A stretch of 64,000 nt of DNA from Sabethes cyaneus (GCF_943734655.1 NC_071353.1:80878409-80942408), one strand, 5' to 3'; numbered from the stretch's first letter, positions 44,885 through 56,622 are shown. Notes: generated by a model not told the origin, from the sequence alone. Translations and numbers: made by a program.

Positions 44885-45500
44885 GGGGGGGCTCCTATAC
44901 TAATGACACAAATTTCCTCAAAACTCGAGAACTAATCAAGCAAATGGAGCCAAATTTGGCATGTGGGGGTTTTAGAAGCCAGGAATTTTTTCTATGGTGG
45001 ACTGAGACCCGTTGCCCTTCTAAGAGGGGGGGGGGGCTCCTATACAAATCAAATACGAATTTCCTCATAACTCTAGAATCAAGCAAATGGAACCAAATTT
45101 GGCATGTGATGGTTTCAGAAGGCAAGAATTTTCTGTATGGTGAATTGAGACCCCTCCCCTCTTTAGGAGGGGGGCTCCTATACAAATGAAATACAAATTT
45201 CCTCACACCTCGAGAACTAATTAAGCAAAGAGAACCAAACTTGGTATGTTGGGGTTTTTGGAGGTAAGAATTTTTTCTATGGTGTACTGAGAGCCCTTCC
45301 CCTTCTAAGAGGGGGGGGGGGCTCCCATGCAAATAAAATACAAATTTCCTCAAAACTCGAGAACTAATCAAGCTAATGGAACCAAATTTGGTATGTGGAG
45401 GTTTTCGAAGGCATGAATTTATTTTATGATGGTTTGAGCACCCTCACTCCTGTGGTAGTAGAATAAGGACTCTCATACAAATAAAAACAGAAATTTTTGC
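44885..45500 (-). repeat. ~145-bp tandem repeats in the LINE 3' region (copy 1)
   Basis: Unit starts (GCTCC/GACTC) at about 44891, 45036, 45174, 45321 and 45468, spacing 138-147 bp. Shared text includes CTCGAGAACTAATCAAGC and CAAATTTGGCATGTG. G homopolymers of different length precede the units. The last unit is divergent in every copy of the array. Confidence 0.88.
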
Positions 45501-45881
45501 GTACGTGTCATATTTTTTGCTATGTATAACAAGCGGTAAGCTGTGAAAGTAAACTAGTGAAACCTTTTCGGAGTAACAGTCAGTGAATCGACCCCGCTAA
45601 TTTGCGTGCCTGTTCAGGTATCAGCATCTTTGGCTCGAGCAGCACGTTCCTCACAATCATGTGGAAGATTTGTGCCTTGCCCATCTTGCCCGTATCATCA
45701 TTTACCTGATGAGGACGGGAAGGAAAACAGGAGGAATAGGAAGGGGTGGATGAGGAATTTGGACAAACACAAACATACATATACCGGGAGATTTTTATAC
45801 CCCCGAGGGGATACTGCAATCCTTGGTAGTTAACTTATCAAAAGTACACCCCCTGGGGGTATACTCATGATAAATAAGAGC

Positions 45882-47340
45882 TTATAGCTCAATACCGCTT
45901 TCGGTAAGGAACATCAAAATGTCTCGAAATTTTAATTTCCTAAAATCCGATTCATTTAAGACGTAGGATCCAAAGATCCTAAGACGCAATTGTGCTACTG
46001 CAGGACAGTTGCAAATTACGTGATATGGTGTACCGTAGTCGGATTCACATAAATTACAATGAAACGATTCAGCTCGCTGAATCGTAGCCATATGATAATT
46101 CAGTCTGCAGTGACCAGTCAGTGATCTGACAAGAATACTGCAGTTTACCTTTGAGTGTTGCAAAAGAAATTTCGCAACCTTCTCACAAGGCTTAACAATG
46201 AAACTTTTCGTTTGACGACAAGTTTCAAGATTTTCCCAATAACGTACATGTTCAGATGAAAACCAAGATCGAATCTTTTGTTTTATCCAACATGCCGCAA
46301 TTGGTAAAGCAGGTTCCGGTCCAAAAACCGACTTTTCTGCTCCAGATCTTGCTAGTTCATCAGCCCATTCATTTGCGGTTATACCAGAATGGCCAGGAAC
46401 CCAAATCAGATGAACGGCATTTAGAATGCTTAGTTCTTCTAATTGGGTGTGGCAGGTGATGACTGTTTTAGATTTAGAATTAGCCGCACAAAGGGCTTTT
46501 ATAGCGGCTTGACTGTCAGAACGGAAGTAGATAATCTTGTCTATCAGTTCTTTCTGAAGTGCAAACTGAGCTCAGCACATAATTGCAAAGATTTCAGCTT
46601 GAAAAACGGTGCAGTAACTACCCAACGAATAGGATTCCTCCAATTCCAGCTCACGGCAGTAAACACCAGCACCCGCGCGACCTTCGTACAAGGAACCATC
46701 GGTATAACAGACCACATAGTCGGAAATTTTCCTTTCCATGTAGCTTGATATCCAATCCTCTCTAGGAGGAAAGTCACTTGAGAAAGTCCTATACGGGAAA
46801 GTACGCATGAGCGTTACATCGCTAGGAGCAAGGGCAAACTTGTCCTCAGCAACAATTTGCGACCACAATCGAGTATGACCCGTGGAACCGTTCACAGACT
46901 GCCAAAGGCCAATCGCGTGTAGTCGATAAGCACATATTTGTGCCTCTTGCTTCAGGTGGAAGTGTAGAGGTTTAATATTGAAAATAGCTTCTAGGGCGGC
47001 AGTAGGAGTTGTAGTAAATGCACCAGACATTGCCATTAAACACATCCTTTGAAGATGGTTTAGCTTTGTCTGGACAGTCACAACTTCCCCTCTCTGCCAC
47101 CATACAAGACAACCATACGCCAGTATTGGTCTGACAACGACCGTGTACAACCAGTGTATGTATTTGGGTTTAAGCCCCCAAGAGTTGCCAATGCCTACGT
47201 GCCTGTTGCTATTCATATCAAAAGAGAAGGACATTCGATTGGCAAGTCTTAATTGCCATAAACGTGATTTGGCTTTAATTTTATTTGTAACCAATGGCCT
47301 TTTTAAAGGCCACAAGCGAGTTAAAGCAAGATTATTGAAA
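45882..47340 (-). pseudogene. LINE ORF2 C-terminus: RT end, RNase H, zinc-binding tail
   Basis: The RT thumb reads WGLKPKYIHWLYTVVVRPIL and AYGCLVWW. RNase H then shows its catalytic residues: CYTDGS (Asp), FQAEIFAIM (Glu), RSDSQAAIKAL (Asp) and WVPGHSGITANEWADELA (His, Asp). The tail has GHCRLNYH and CNLCESDYGTPYHVICNC, the usual Cys-His cluster of this group. A stop at about 46571 (just after AEIFAIMC) and a frame change near 46164-46260 inactivate it. RNase H would remove the RNA strand after target-primed reverse transcription. The 5' part, with endonuclease and RT core, is absent. Confidence 0.9.
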
Positions 47341-48413
47341 TATGTCAAGCTTCGCATAATCATATTTAATACAATAATCTGTGGACTGGTTATTCATTAC
47401 TATTTCAAACTTTATGATGCACACAATTGATATTTATAAGAAATCTCTATGTCTCAATCATTGCAGGCGTTGTACTTATGAACCCACGTCCACGTATTTT
47501 CAAATCCACCATTGCATTCAATGAAGAATTGAATCTGAATACTTCGCTGTTCTCTTTTTAGCATTCACTTAAACAATGGCACTCACAGATTCTTATAAAC
47601 ATACATATGCCAGAAAAACAGTTTACATTAGTCTTTGATTAAATGATCGGACATAGTCCTACGTCACCCTTTCGTACAACCCTCCGGGCTGTATACCTTG
47701 TAGTTTTTAAGTAATATTAATTTGTATAGGATCAAACGTCTTAAAGTTGCTCAAAAATATATCGACAAGCCTCTGGAGTATAAAGCCTCTGTATAAAAAA
47801 TCTTCTGAAAGTACATCTATAAAGCTAATTTTTGTTCGATCACTATGAATAGTTATCTACTATAAATAATGAGAAAAGCATGAAAGTTTCAAGATGTGGT
47901 AAGTGCGTACTTTATTTTGTCCAGTACTGTACCTATAGAGGTACGCAACCTTGAGACGATAAGTACACTCGGGGGTTAGCCCAGGTCCACCGATCAGGTC
48001 CGTGGGTATCTCACAGGCCGTTCACCACGACGAGGAACGCACGTTATTATAGCTGTTAAAAACGCTGCGAGAAACGAGGTCGTCACCGTTCTACGACGAT
48101 CACTGGAACGGTACGGTTGCGCGTAGCACACCCAGTAGTCGTTAGCCACCCACGTGGCTTCTGAGAAAATAAATTTTCGTTACCACACACCAAACTAGAC
48201 CTACTTTTTTCTTTTTTGTTTATTATTTGTTTTTTTTTTCTTTGAACTCACACTTAATTTCCGACTCACTTTCTATTCTATCTACAAATCGTGCTACATA
48301 AAAATCATTTATTAGTATCACATTTAGGTTAACTATCTTCTAACTCACTTGTAGAGTAATCTCTTCAGAATTCCGACTCACATTTTTTTAATTGACATCT
48401 TCTTTAAATAAAA
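47341..48413. other. Right part of the Tc1-like element and unassigned DNA
   Basis: To 47929 this is the remaining Tc1-like body, with an imperfect family hairpin GACATAGTCCTACGTC at 47650-47665. From 47932 to 48180 it is GC-richer and not identified, and to 48413 it is AT-rich. No coding frame is supported. Confidence 0.4.
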
Positions 48414-49473
48414 ATCAGAAGGGTTGTGTACAAGACACGACCGTATATATAGGTGACGCAGGACTACGTAAGTGTCTTTGTAGTGATAGTAACATGTATT
48501 CATGCTTGTATTCATTCGATTCTTCATGTATACATGCTATATGCAACATATATACATGCAACATGCGTTGTATGTAACATTTATCAAAGTAGTAACATTG
48601 CATACGTTCAATTATCAAAAGATTGTACATTTGAAAACAATTTAACAAAATCAAGAACACAAATTATTGCTTTCCTGCTACCTTACTGAAATTAAAGATT
48701 GTTTTCATTACCCATGGTTCCCCACGTTGAAGGGATTTTACCAATTCAATCCAATTTGATCAACAGCACATCTTTTCACTACACTTCTAATGAAACGGCA
48801 ATCATGCGTATTCATACAGAGTCGTATTATGTATAACCGAACACTACAGCTGTAGTACATTTTTCCAACACAGATATCAAATTCGCCGATGTTTAATCGT
48901 CTCACAGTAAAGAATTTGCGATCTGCTGGGACAACGAACTTGTGTCATTTTTTCTGGCACACTTCCCTAACACAGACATCAAATTGGACTAGGTTTAATC
49001 GCGTTCGTAAGAAATCTGTTGGTACGAGGGGGCTTTGTCACTCTTTCTGGCATACTTCCCAAGCAAGGACATCAAAATGGTTTAGGTTTAACCGCGGTGT
49101 TAAGAATTCTTGTTGAAATGAGGAAACTTTGTCACTTGATTTGGTTTACTTCCCAAGCACAGATATCAAATTGGTATAGGTTTAGATCATCGCAAAGAAT
49201 CTTCCAACCAATCACGAAGCGAGAATTCTGGAAAACATAGGCTCATTATTTTCAATTTTCAATAGTTCAACATTAAGAATCCATACTTTTCTTCATTTGG
49301 GTCAATTCTTAGAAGATTTTCCGAACGATTGGTGTAAGAATATTGAAAATCGATCGGAAAACCGCTGAGCTATTAGCGCTCAAAACCTTTCATTTTTCGT
49401 GACGCTCGCATTTGTCGATTTTTTGGAATGACACCCTATCTCAAAACTTACCGTAAGACGTAGTCCTACGTCA
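48414..49473 (+). mobile_element. Repeat family E, copy E4
   Basis: This is the most complete short copy: 5' signature ATCAGAAGGGTTGTG and ACAAGACACGACC, and internal ~105-bp units at about 48865, 48970, 49065 and 49150 sharing CAGACATCAAATTGG and AGGTTTA. It ends in CCAATCACGAAGC, CGCTATTAGCGCTC and the hairpin GACGTAGTCCTACGTC at 49457-49472. No coding frame. Confidence 0.87.
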
Positions 49474-49701
49474 AAAGCTGGCGTAACCGAAATACTGGAA
49501 AAATTATAAATTAATTAATTTACGAAAACTATCCGAAATTCAAACTAAATTCTCACCATTGACTGGTAAGCGTTTTTTTACTTTTTTTACTACTTCTACT
49601 ACACTGGTTTCACTTCTGCACTTTTGATTTTCGATCTTATCACGACGGCGGTCTAAATAGGAAAGACCAATCGTCTATTTTTCCAGACTCTCCTAGCCTG
49701 C

Positions 49702-49898
49702 TTTGTTGGTAGTAGCTTGGCAAAGACTTATAACTTTTGAGGTTTGTAAACGAAACACAGCCAGAGAAAAAAGAAAAAGAAGACACAATATTATTTTTTC
49801 AGCCATCTTTTATTCTACTTTTTCGTTTTCCTTAAGCTGTTGTTTTATTTACGACACTCAGAAGTTATAAAATCCTTTGCCCAGCTACTACCAACAAA
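49702..49898. mobile_element. ~200-bp MITE with imperfect 40-bp inverted ends
   Basis: TTTGTTGGTAGTAGCTTGGC at the left pairs with CCCAGCTACTACCAACAAA at the right; pairing continues through CAAAGACTTATAACTT / AAGTTATAAAATCCTTTG. Confidence 0.75.
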
Positions 49899-50028
49899 AC
49901 AAAAAAAAGTTTGTTCCAATACGTTGTGCAGTTTCCGAGAAAAAGGTACATAAAGTTTGAAAATCGTAGTTTCCCAGAAGCGGCGTTTTATTCCGCAGAA
50001 GTTGTTCCACGCCGCATTGGAATGCTTA

Positions 50029-51139
50029 AGGGGCCATCCATATACCACGTGGACAGCTTAGAGGGGGTGGGGGGTCTGAAAATGTCCACGCTTGTCCACG
50101 GAAGGGGGGGAGGGGGTATGGAAAATGTCCACGTGGACAAGTTTTTTTTTCCTACAAAAAATAGAAATTAGAAACAGCAATGTTGAATTGATTCTACATA
50201 TGTATTAGCATTAACCATTGATCAGTGATTGTTTTTGAGCTCAAATAAAGATTTATCTTCTGAGGCATATGTTGACCTAAACACATGAACCGATCATTAC
50301 GAGGGCACATATCTGATATAAATCTTATCGAAAAGATTAAGCCTGCGTTAGTACACATGGCTGTTGATTGTCGAACCTGACATTTGATGTAATGCAGTAA
50401 TCAAGATATTATTATTGTTTTATAAACCTTGTCCTCTTTTGAAAATGATAAAGGTAACAAAAGAATCCACGAATATTCACCAGTCACGTGACTCATTTAT
50501 CATTTAGGTCGCGCGTGCACCAAATTTGGATTGTAATTTGTCTCAAAATCAAATGCAAGGGCATCCATGTGCAACGTATTTCCAAAAGGATTCGCCTGCA
50601 GAAAATTTTATAAATCACATCGCATCGGAAAGGTCTTGTGTTGTATTGAAGTAGACGGCCAAACTGAGGTGCTTTGGTTAATAGATACTCTGGACAGAGA
50701 TGAACCGTCAAGCGAAAGTCAAGCTGAAACGGACTTTATTGCAGTCGATAATAATTTGCAGTAGACAAGATCACAAGAATTAAGGTTCGAACACCTTGCA
50801 TACGGATTATAATAGGCTGCGGAAAATTGACGGAAAATCCATGGAAAAACTCAAATTTCCGCAACGACTGAAAATCCGTATGCATTGTGTCGGGGCCTTT
50901 AGACTGGAGCTTCCATTCACGTAAGCTTTTTCTATAAATACTGCATAAATCAAGTTGAAAATAAAATTTAGCAGAATACATTTCAGTTTTGTTAAATTTG
51001 ACATAAGCAAAAAAAATGTCCACGTGGACAAACAGAAGAGGGGGTGGGAGTTGATGCAATGTCCACGCCTGTCCACGGAGGGGGACGGGGGGGTTGAAAA
51101 TTGGTATTTTTCTGTCCACGTGGTATCTGGATGGCCCCT
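50029..51139. mobile_element. 1.1-kb TIR element with AGGGGCCATCCA ends and TA duplication
   Basis: The left end AGGGGCCATCCATATACCAC and right end GTATCTGGATGGCCCCT are inverted repeats with TA at 50027-50028 and 51140-51141. Both ends carry two or more GTCCACG/CGTGGACA motifs next to G-rich runs. A short frame at 50567-50761 does not match a known transposase. Confidence 0.8.
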
Positions 51140-51229
51140 TATGTCTATAATCGTTTTTTGGCCACTTCCCGTGGTCGGATCATTACAAAATTAGTACCAA
51201 AATATACGGAAAAGACTGCAGAATCAAAA

Positions 51230-51640
51230 TCTGAAATAAAAAATGATTCCTTAAAAATTTTTAGTCGTTTATGTCCCCTTAACTTAAAATTGAATCTAAT
51301 ATTGATATAATTGTTAATTGGTTTTAAATTGGACTTGAAACTAGATTTGAAATAGGACTTGAAATTGGACGTAAATTCAAAATTGAAATTAAATTTTGCA
51401 ATAGACATGAAAGTAGACTAGAAATTAATCTTAAAGCAGGAATTGAAGTTGCATATAAATTGGATTCAAATTGCATATGGAATTGAAACCAGATTTAAAA
51501 TTAGTTTTAAAATCAGTGTTGAAATTGGGCATGAAAAAAATTGAAATTGGACTTGAAACAAAGTTGAAATTGGCCTTAAACTAAATTACAAGTTTAATTT
51601 ATAACTAGATTTGAAATTGGACTTGAATAGGGAACTATTT
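51230..51640. repeat. Degenerate ~12-bp periodic repeat
   Basis: Variants of AAATTGGACTTG / AAACTAGATTTG follow one another for about 400 bp with heavy divergence, giving a loose 12-bp period. Confidence 0.75.
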
Positions 51641-51926
51641 TTAAGTAATTACTTCACCTATCACAGAACAGATTATTTTAAAAACTGTAGACTTCTGGGT
51701 TACAAAATTTTGAAATATTAAACTTTAAAAAGAAGCTGGGGCACGTGCCTTTGTGTTCCCCAGCCTTGGCACGCCAATCTTTGTGCCACAAGAAGTTGTT
51801 GATATCATGATTATTATTCATGGTGTATTTTCATAAAACATAAGCTCATTTTGAAGATTGAATTTCATTTCGTGTACAGTGTTGTTTCATTATGAATATT
51901 ATTTATATATATATATATATATGTAC

Positions 51927-52149
51927 CTTGGGATCTAGATTTTCTAACTGTATCAGAAACTCCAGTTATTGTCGAAGCGCTTCCCATAGTTCTTTTGGTA
52001 GGGCTGCCACTGCTTGTTATACTCATGCCTCGCTCGTGTAATAAGGTAGGAATTGAGGAAGGTGCTGAATTAGGTGTAGTTGCACAACTACTGCTACCAT
52101 TATTGTTGCTTCCAGTAGTGACAGTATTTGAGCTGCACAAACCATTTAT
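51927..52149 (-). CDS. Candidate internal exon of a host gene
   Basis: On the minus strand a 223-bp open block lies between a polypyrimidine-preceded acceptor (TTTTTATGTAG, at 52150-52160) and a donor (CCCAAG then GTACAT, 51921-51932). It would start in phase 0 and end in phase 1. The translation is Ser/Thr/Asn-rich and then contains SSIPTLLHERGMSITSSGSP and KRTMGSASTITG, ending DTVRKSRSQ. The base composition and codon-like wobble differ from the AT-rich surroundings, and no transposon family resembles it. The gene was not recognised. If real, much of the surrounding DNA is intronic on the minus strand. Confidence 0.5.
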
Positions 52150-52299
52150 CTACATAAAAAGCGAAACAATCAGAACAATTTCGGACTTCTCTTATCGAAA
52201 GTACATGGTAAGAAGTATAATTCCTATAATAATTAAGTTTTAAGGTGAATTTGAATATTTCAGAATATTTAAAAAATCAGCGCTTTTTACTTTTATTAT

Positions 52300-52722
52300 A
52301 ACATTATAACAAAGGTTCCAAATTTTAGGTGAAAAAGAACGCGAAACTGATCCGAGACTTGGAATGCCCAGTACTATACAGCAATCGATTAGAAATTGAA
52401 CAATATCTAAATGTGTGGTTTATGTATATGATTGTGTGTAATGCTATTCTAGTCGTCTGCTTCGTGGACTCTTGTTCTATTTCTCTCATTTGAAATGTGT
52501 TATTACCTAATGGATTGTTTCTCAAACAAACATTTCATTTAAAAGTTATAAGCAAAAATTTAAAAATCATGGAAAACTATTTTCTCATAAACCTCTCAAT
52601 CGATTTTTCTAATTAAATTTTATTATCAAATGAAAGATTTGAATACCTCAAAGTCGTCTGTAACCTTTCAGTAAAAATACACAAGCGGTGCAAAAGTTAC
52701 ACTTAAAAATGTTTCGCCTATC
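52300..52722 (+). repeat. Repeat A superfamily, diverged, with a hAT MITE at its end
   Basis: ATAACAAAGGTTCC, ACGCGAAACTGATCCGAGAC and CAATCGATTAGAAATTG parallel the start of repeat A (TAACAAAGGTTTAG, ACACGAAACTGATCCGAGGC, CAATCGATAGAGCTCG). It is interrupted at 52723 by the small hAT MITE. Confidence 0.75.
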
Positions 52723-52730
52723 TGCTATGG

Positions 52731-52853
52731 CAGCGGTTCCCAAATGGGGGTTCGCGAACCCCCAGGGGTACGCCAAAACTTTAGTTCGCTTCAGAATAGT
52801 ATAGGGAAATCCGTCAGGGGGTACGCGAACCGAAAAAAGGTTGGGAACCGCTG
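52731..52853. mobile_element. 123-bp hAT MITE with perfect 8-bp target duplication
   Basis: It begins CAGCGGTTCCCAA and ends TTGGGAACCGCTG, and TGCTATGG is duplicated exactly at 52723-52730 and 52854-52861. The CAGnGGTTCCCAA end is a familiar hAT-type terminus. It has no coding capacity. Confidence 0.92.
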
Positions 52854-52929
52854 TGCTATGGCATAGCATCTAAGGATAGGAATCACTTTGTGTGTGGTTC
52901 CTGGCTGGTAAACGGTTGAATAATGCGTA

Positions 52930-54963
52930 CCGTCAAACGGGGTAACTTGCAACAGTTCTCAACTATGAGTGCAAGTAAAACCCTGTCTGTAGCACAATTG
53001 AGGACATTTAATTAATACAAAGTTATTAGGTCTAGAATAGAACAATTTCACATATTGAGAAAAAATATGCGATCAATATTGGCTGTTGTAGAAGTTTTTA
53101 ACTAGATTGTTACTAGTAACCCCTTAAACGGGGTAACTTGCAACAAGCAATGTGTTTTGAAAATTGAACGAATTTAATGATTTGTACGAGTTTCTTTTAA
53201 CTTGAATATGCAAATGATAATCCGACATGCGATTTTTAATGCTTTTGCCATGAATATACGCATAAATGTCCTATGTCACGCTGGTGAAAATAATTTATGA
53301 GCCCCGTAATGGAAATTACGAATGAAATTTTTTATATTATTCATGCAGTTGATATTCCGTGTCTGGATCCGATAGAAATGCCTTCTTTGAGGACCATTCA
53401 CATATTACGTAATGCACTTAGGGGAGTGGGAGTTGTGTAACAACGCATTACACGTCGTAAATCCACTATGCAAAATCGCGTTACGAAGGAGAGCAGGGGA
53501 ATCAAAAAGCATCGATATCTTGGTTACGTAATATATTATATATGAATGTTCATAACGTTACGAGTGATCGTAATTAGACACTATCATATTGCTGGTCCAT
53601 TTCTCTCAATGAGGAAATTTTGTTTTTAGCCTCTTCTAGGCCATTTTCAGTACATCCAGAGAAAAACTGGCATATTTCCGAGTTACCGAAAGTATCTTAC
53701 GCTCTTGAGGTGTGCTTTAGTATTTTTTGATGCAAAATCAAACGATAACGTTTGCCTCGTGAAGTTAACTGAACACAGTTTTGTATACCTACCAGCAGGG
53801 CTGTCATTCGCTCACACTATGCGCCCAATGTTCCAATATTATGCCTTGTCGCACAGAGCGATTCGGCAACACACCTCTACAGCTAATATGCACACAGCGT
53901 ACGAGCGAAAGCGGAGTGGGAGCGAACGACGGCACTCGGTGAAAATCGCCCAGTGAGTGACAAACAGCGCTTGGTGCTACCCTTTGCCACACTCCGTGCG
54001 GAATTGCGCAAAAAAATTGTTTTGTATTTACAAATTTTCTGCCCTTTTAAAAGTGAAAATACACGCTGCACTGAACAACTAATATGGTCTATTAATAACA
54101 TGTGTCGTTGATTCTTCTCGGTGAAAAAAAGACTCTTTTCCTTTTCTGCGTAACGTTTCAGGCTAGTACGCTTCACCTATCGTCAGACGCCTAAAATAAT
54201 TCATTTATTGGTCAACTTTACAATATTCAATAATTACTATACAATTTTCATTAATATAATCTTCACATCACAAAAACATTGCTTACATTTCCAATTTAAT
54301 TATTTTCTGCCCAACATCACTGACGCTGAGATCCTCTATGGTCTATGTTAAGTTAGTACGGATCAGGCACCGCAACAGTAAAAATGTTTTTTTCAATCAC
54401 ACCACTTCAACTGACCCAGCGCAGGGTGTACAATCCAGCCGCGCAGAGTGCGGCTCTTGGTGTGGTAAAGCACGTGGCAAATTTATCACTCTGCGTTTGC
54501 GACTGGCTTTTCCTGGTGCGCGTAAAACACGAAAGAGCGTGTTTAGCAAAAGAGACACTGAAGGGAATTTGTGGGCGAACACACACTGTATGGCTTGTGG
54601 TAACAAGCAGGATAAACAAAACTAGTCTTCATAAATCAATTATTTTGTTTCCTTATTATTCATTTTACTATCAAAAATGTATGTTAGAGTTCTTTTATTT
54701 GAAGTGCTTTTGGGCGACACAAACGTTTTACAGACGAAAAATTGACAATGAATTTGACACCAGGCTGTGTGATTTTTTAAAAATCACCAAAACAACAGAA
54801 AATCAACAAAACAGTATCTAAGGCTTCTTTTAACTATTATCAACAAGATTCAGTGACTGATATAGATTAAAAATTGAAGTAACAGATCAAAAAATACAAA
54901 AAATTGAATCGAAATAGCCTTGTTGCATGTTACCCCGCTGTTGCAAGTTACCCCATTTGACGG
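52930..54963. mobile_element. 2.0-kb TIR element with CCGTCAAACGGGGTAAC ends
   Basis: The left end CCGTCAAACGGGGTAACTTG and the right end CAAGTTACCCCATTTGACGG are 26-27 bp inverted repeats, with TA at 52928-52929 and 54964-54965. The core AAACGGGGTAACTTGCAACA recurs at 53126-53145, and a second TTGCATGTTACCCC lies near the right end (about 54922-54936), so each end has two sites. Internal frames (53705-53956, 54338-54821) do not resemble a transposase. A Tc1/mariner-type affiliation is inferred from TA only. Confidence 0.8.
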
Positions 54964-55030
54964 TACCGTCGGTGCCTCGTGCACGTGTAGGCATAAAATA
55001 GACCCTACAGTGGTTCATAGCCTCTTATTC

Positions 55031-55199
55031 AGCAACTCCTATTCCTACCGCCTCGTGGTACCAGCCGGGATACGAGCAACTTTGGTGGAGATCGGGTAAC
55101 CAACCCCGGTGGAAGCCAAGGCCGTATGCTGACAGGAAAGGAGGGCTCTTTCGAGCTTCGTTGGCACTCCGGCGAAACAGGGGGTTGGTGTAGCAGGCT
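55031..55199 (+). mobile_element. RTE-type LINE 5' region
   Basis: It begins with the box AGCAACTCCTATTCCTACCG through TACCAGCCGG (55031-55079), nearly identical to 27715-27763 in the R1-clade 5' UTR. The endonuclease frame follows. Confidence 0.65.
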
Positions 55200-56622
55200 T
55201 TGCAAGCCGTCACCACGAAAAATACTAAAGCATGGAACGAAGAACAAATATATTCTTACTGGAACAATCGGAATAGACCCACGCGACGAAAAAGGACTGT
55301 GGATTGGAAACTCGGGACGTGGAACTGCCGATCTCTCAACTTCCAAGGGAGCACTCGAGTGCTCTCCGACGTATTGAAGAGCCGCAAGTTCGACGTCGTA
55401 GCGCTGCAGGAGGTGTGCTGGAAGAGCTCAACGGTACGTACGTTCAGAGATGGACATACCATCTACCAGAGCTGCGGCAACACACACGAGCTTTCATAGT
55501 GATGGGCGAGATGCGGAAACGGGTGATTGGGTGGTGGCCAATCAATCCTCGAATGTGCAGGTTGAGAATCAAGGGCCGATTCTTCAACATAAGCATCATC
55601 AACGTGCACAGCCCTCACCCCAGAAGTACCGATGACGACAAGGATGAATTCTACGCGCAGTTGGAGAGTGAATACGACCGCTGCCCAAAACATGATATCA
55701 AGATCGTCATTGGGGATTTCAATGCTCAGGTCGGCCAGGAGGAGGAATACAAACCGGTGATTGGAAGGTTCAGTGCACACCCACGGACCAATGAAATGGG
55801 CCTAAGACTTATCGACTTTGCCGCCTCCAAGAATATGGCCGTACGTAGTACCTTTTTTCAGCACAGAATCCACCTTAAGTACACCTGGAGGTCACCAAAT
55901 CAGACAGAATCACAGATCGACCACGTTTTGATCGACAGTCGGCACTTCTCAGACATTATCGACGTCAGATCCTATCGAAGCGCTAACGTTGACTCGGACC
56001 ACTACCTAGTGATGGTTAAGATGCGCCCAAGACTCTCCGTTGTGAACAACATTCGGTACCGACGCCAGCCTCGGTTAGATCTCGCGCGGCTGAAGCAGCC
56101 AGACGTCGCCGCAAACTACGCGCATTCACCCCAAGCTGCGCTACCGGAAGAGGACGAGCTGGACGAAGCCCCTCTCGAGGACTGTTGGAACACTATCAAA
56201 ACAGCCATCAGCAGTGTAGCGGAGAGCTCCATCGGGCATGTGGCCCGGAATCAGCGGAACGATTGGTTTGACGATGAATGTAGGAGGGTGATGGATGAGG
56301 AGAACGCTGCGCGGGCGGCCAGGATGCGCAGTGCCACACGTCAGAACGTGGAAAGACACAAACAGAAGAAGATGCAGCGAAACCAAATCTTTCGGGAGAA
56401 AAAGCGCAACCTGGAAGAGCAGGAATATGCAGAGTTGGAGCGGCTGCATCGTTCTCAGGAAACGCGGAAGTTCTACCAGAAACTGAACGGATCCCGCAAA
56501 GGCTTTGTGCCGCGAGCCGAAATGTGTCGGGATAAGACTGGCAGTATTCTGACGGACGATCGTGAGGTGACCGATAGGTGGAAGCAGCACTTCGACGAAC
56601 ACCTGAATGGCGCCCAGGCGTA
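55200..56622 (+). pseudogene. RTE-type LINE endonuclease and linker, RT missing
   Basis: This encodes the APE-type endonuclease of an RTE-like LINE. From about 55305 the frame reads LGTWNCRSLNFQGSTRVLSD and VVALQEVCW (catalytic Asn and Glu). A frameshift near 55495 leads to MRKRVIGWWPINPRMCRLRI, INVHSPHPRSTDD, VIGDFNAQVG (Asp, Asn), LKYTWRSPNQTESQIDHVLI and ANVDSDHYLVMVKMR (terminal Ser-Asp-His). A basic, Glu-rich linker with NDWFDDECRRVMDEENAARA and VTDRWKQHFDEHLNG follows and stops at 56621, just before the RT domain. LINEs normally lose their 5' end, so loss of the 3' half points to later deletion. One frameshift and no RT make it inactive. Confidence 0.9.

Larger units (their letters stand above)
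44674..47340 (-). mobile_element. RNase H-encoding LINE, 5'-truncated, copy 1
   Basis: On the minus strand it runs from the end of the RT domain (about 47340) through RNase H to a long 3' region with five ~145-bp tandem units, and closes with the hairpin GACGTAGTCCTACGTC at 44674-44689. The 3' 1.85 kb is repeated at 61806-63655. LOA/I-type affiliation is inferred from RT plus RNase H architecture; it was not tested. Confidence 0.8.
43932..47929 (+). mobile_element. Tc1-like element, invaded by a LINE
   Basis: The left end CAATACTGGACAATATAAAG and right end CTTTATTTTGTCCAGTACTG are inverted repeats with TA at 43930-43931 and 47930-47931. The inner motif ATAAAGTACGCAC recurs at about 44145-44157, the IR/DR arrangement known in some Tc1 elements. 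A Tc1-type transposase N-terminus lies at 44289-44640; the C-terminal catalytic part is not recognisable to the right of the LINE. Confidence 0.8.

Noticed and set aside
45580..45819. Small minus-strand protein containing KAQIFHMIVRNVLLEP
   Set aside because: It is repeated identically in both LINE copies downstream of ORF2 and lacks an independent start context; treated as LINE 3' region.
53705..54821. Transposase genes inside the 2-kb TIR element
   Set aside because: Frames are short and contain no DDE/D-type or DNA-binding motifs that can be recognised.
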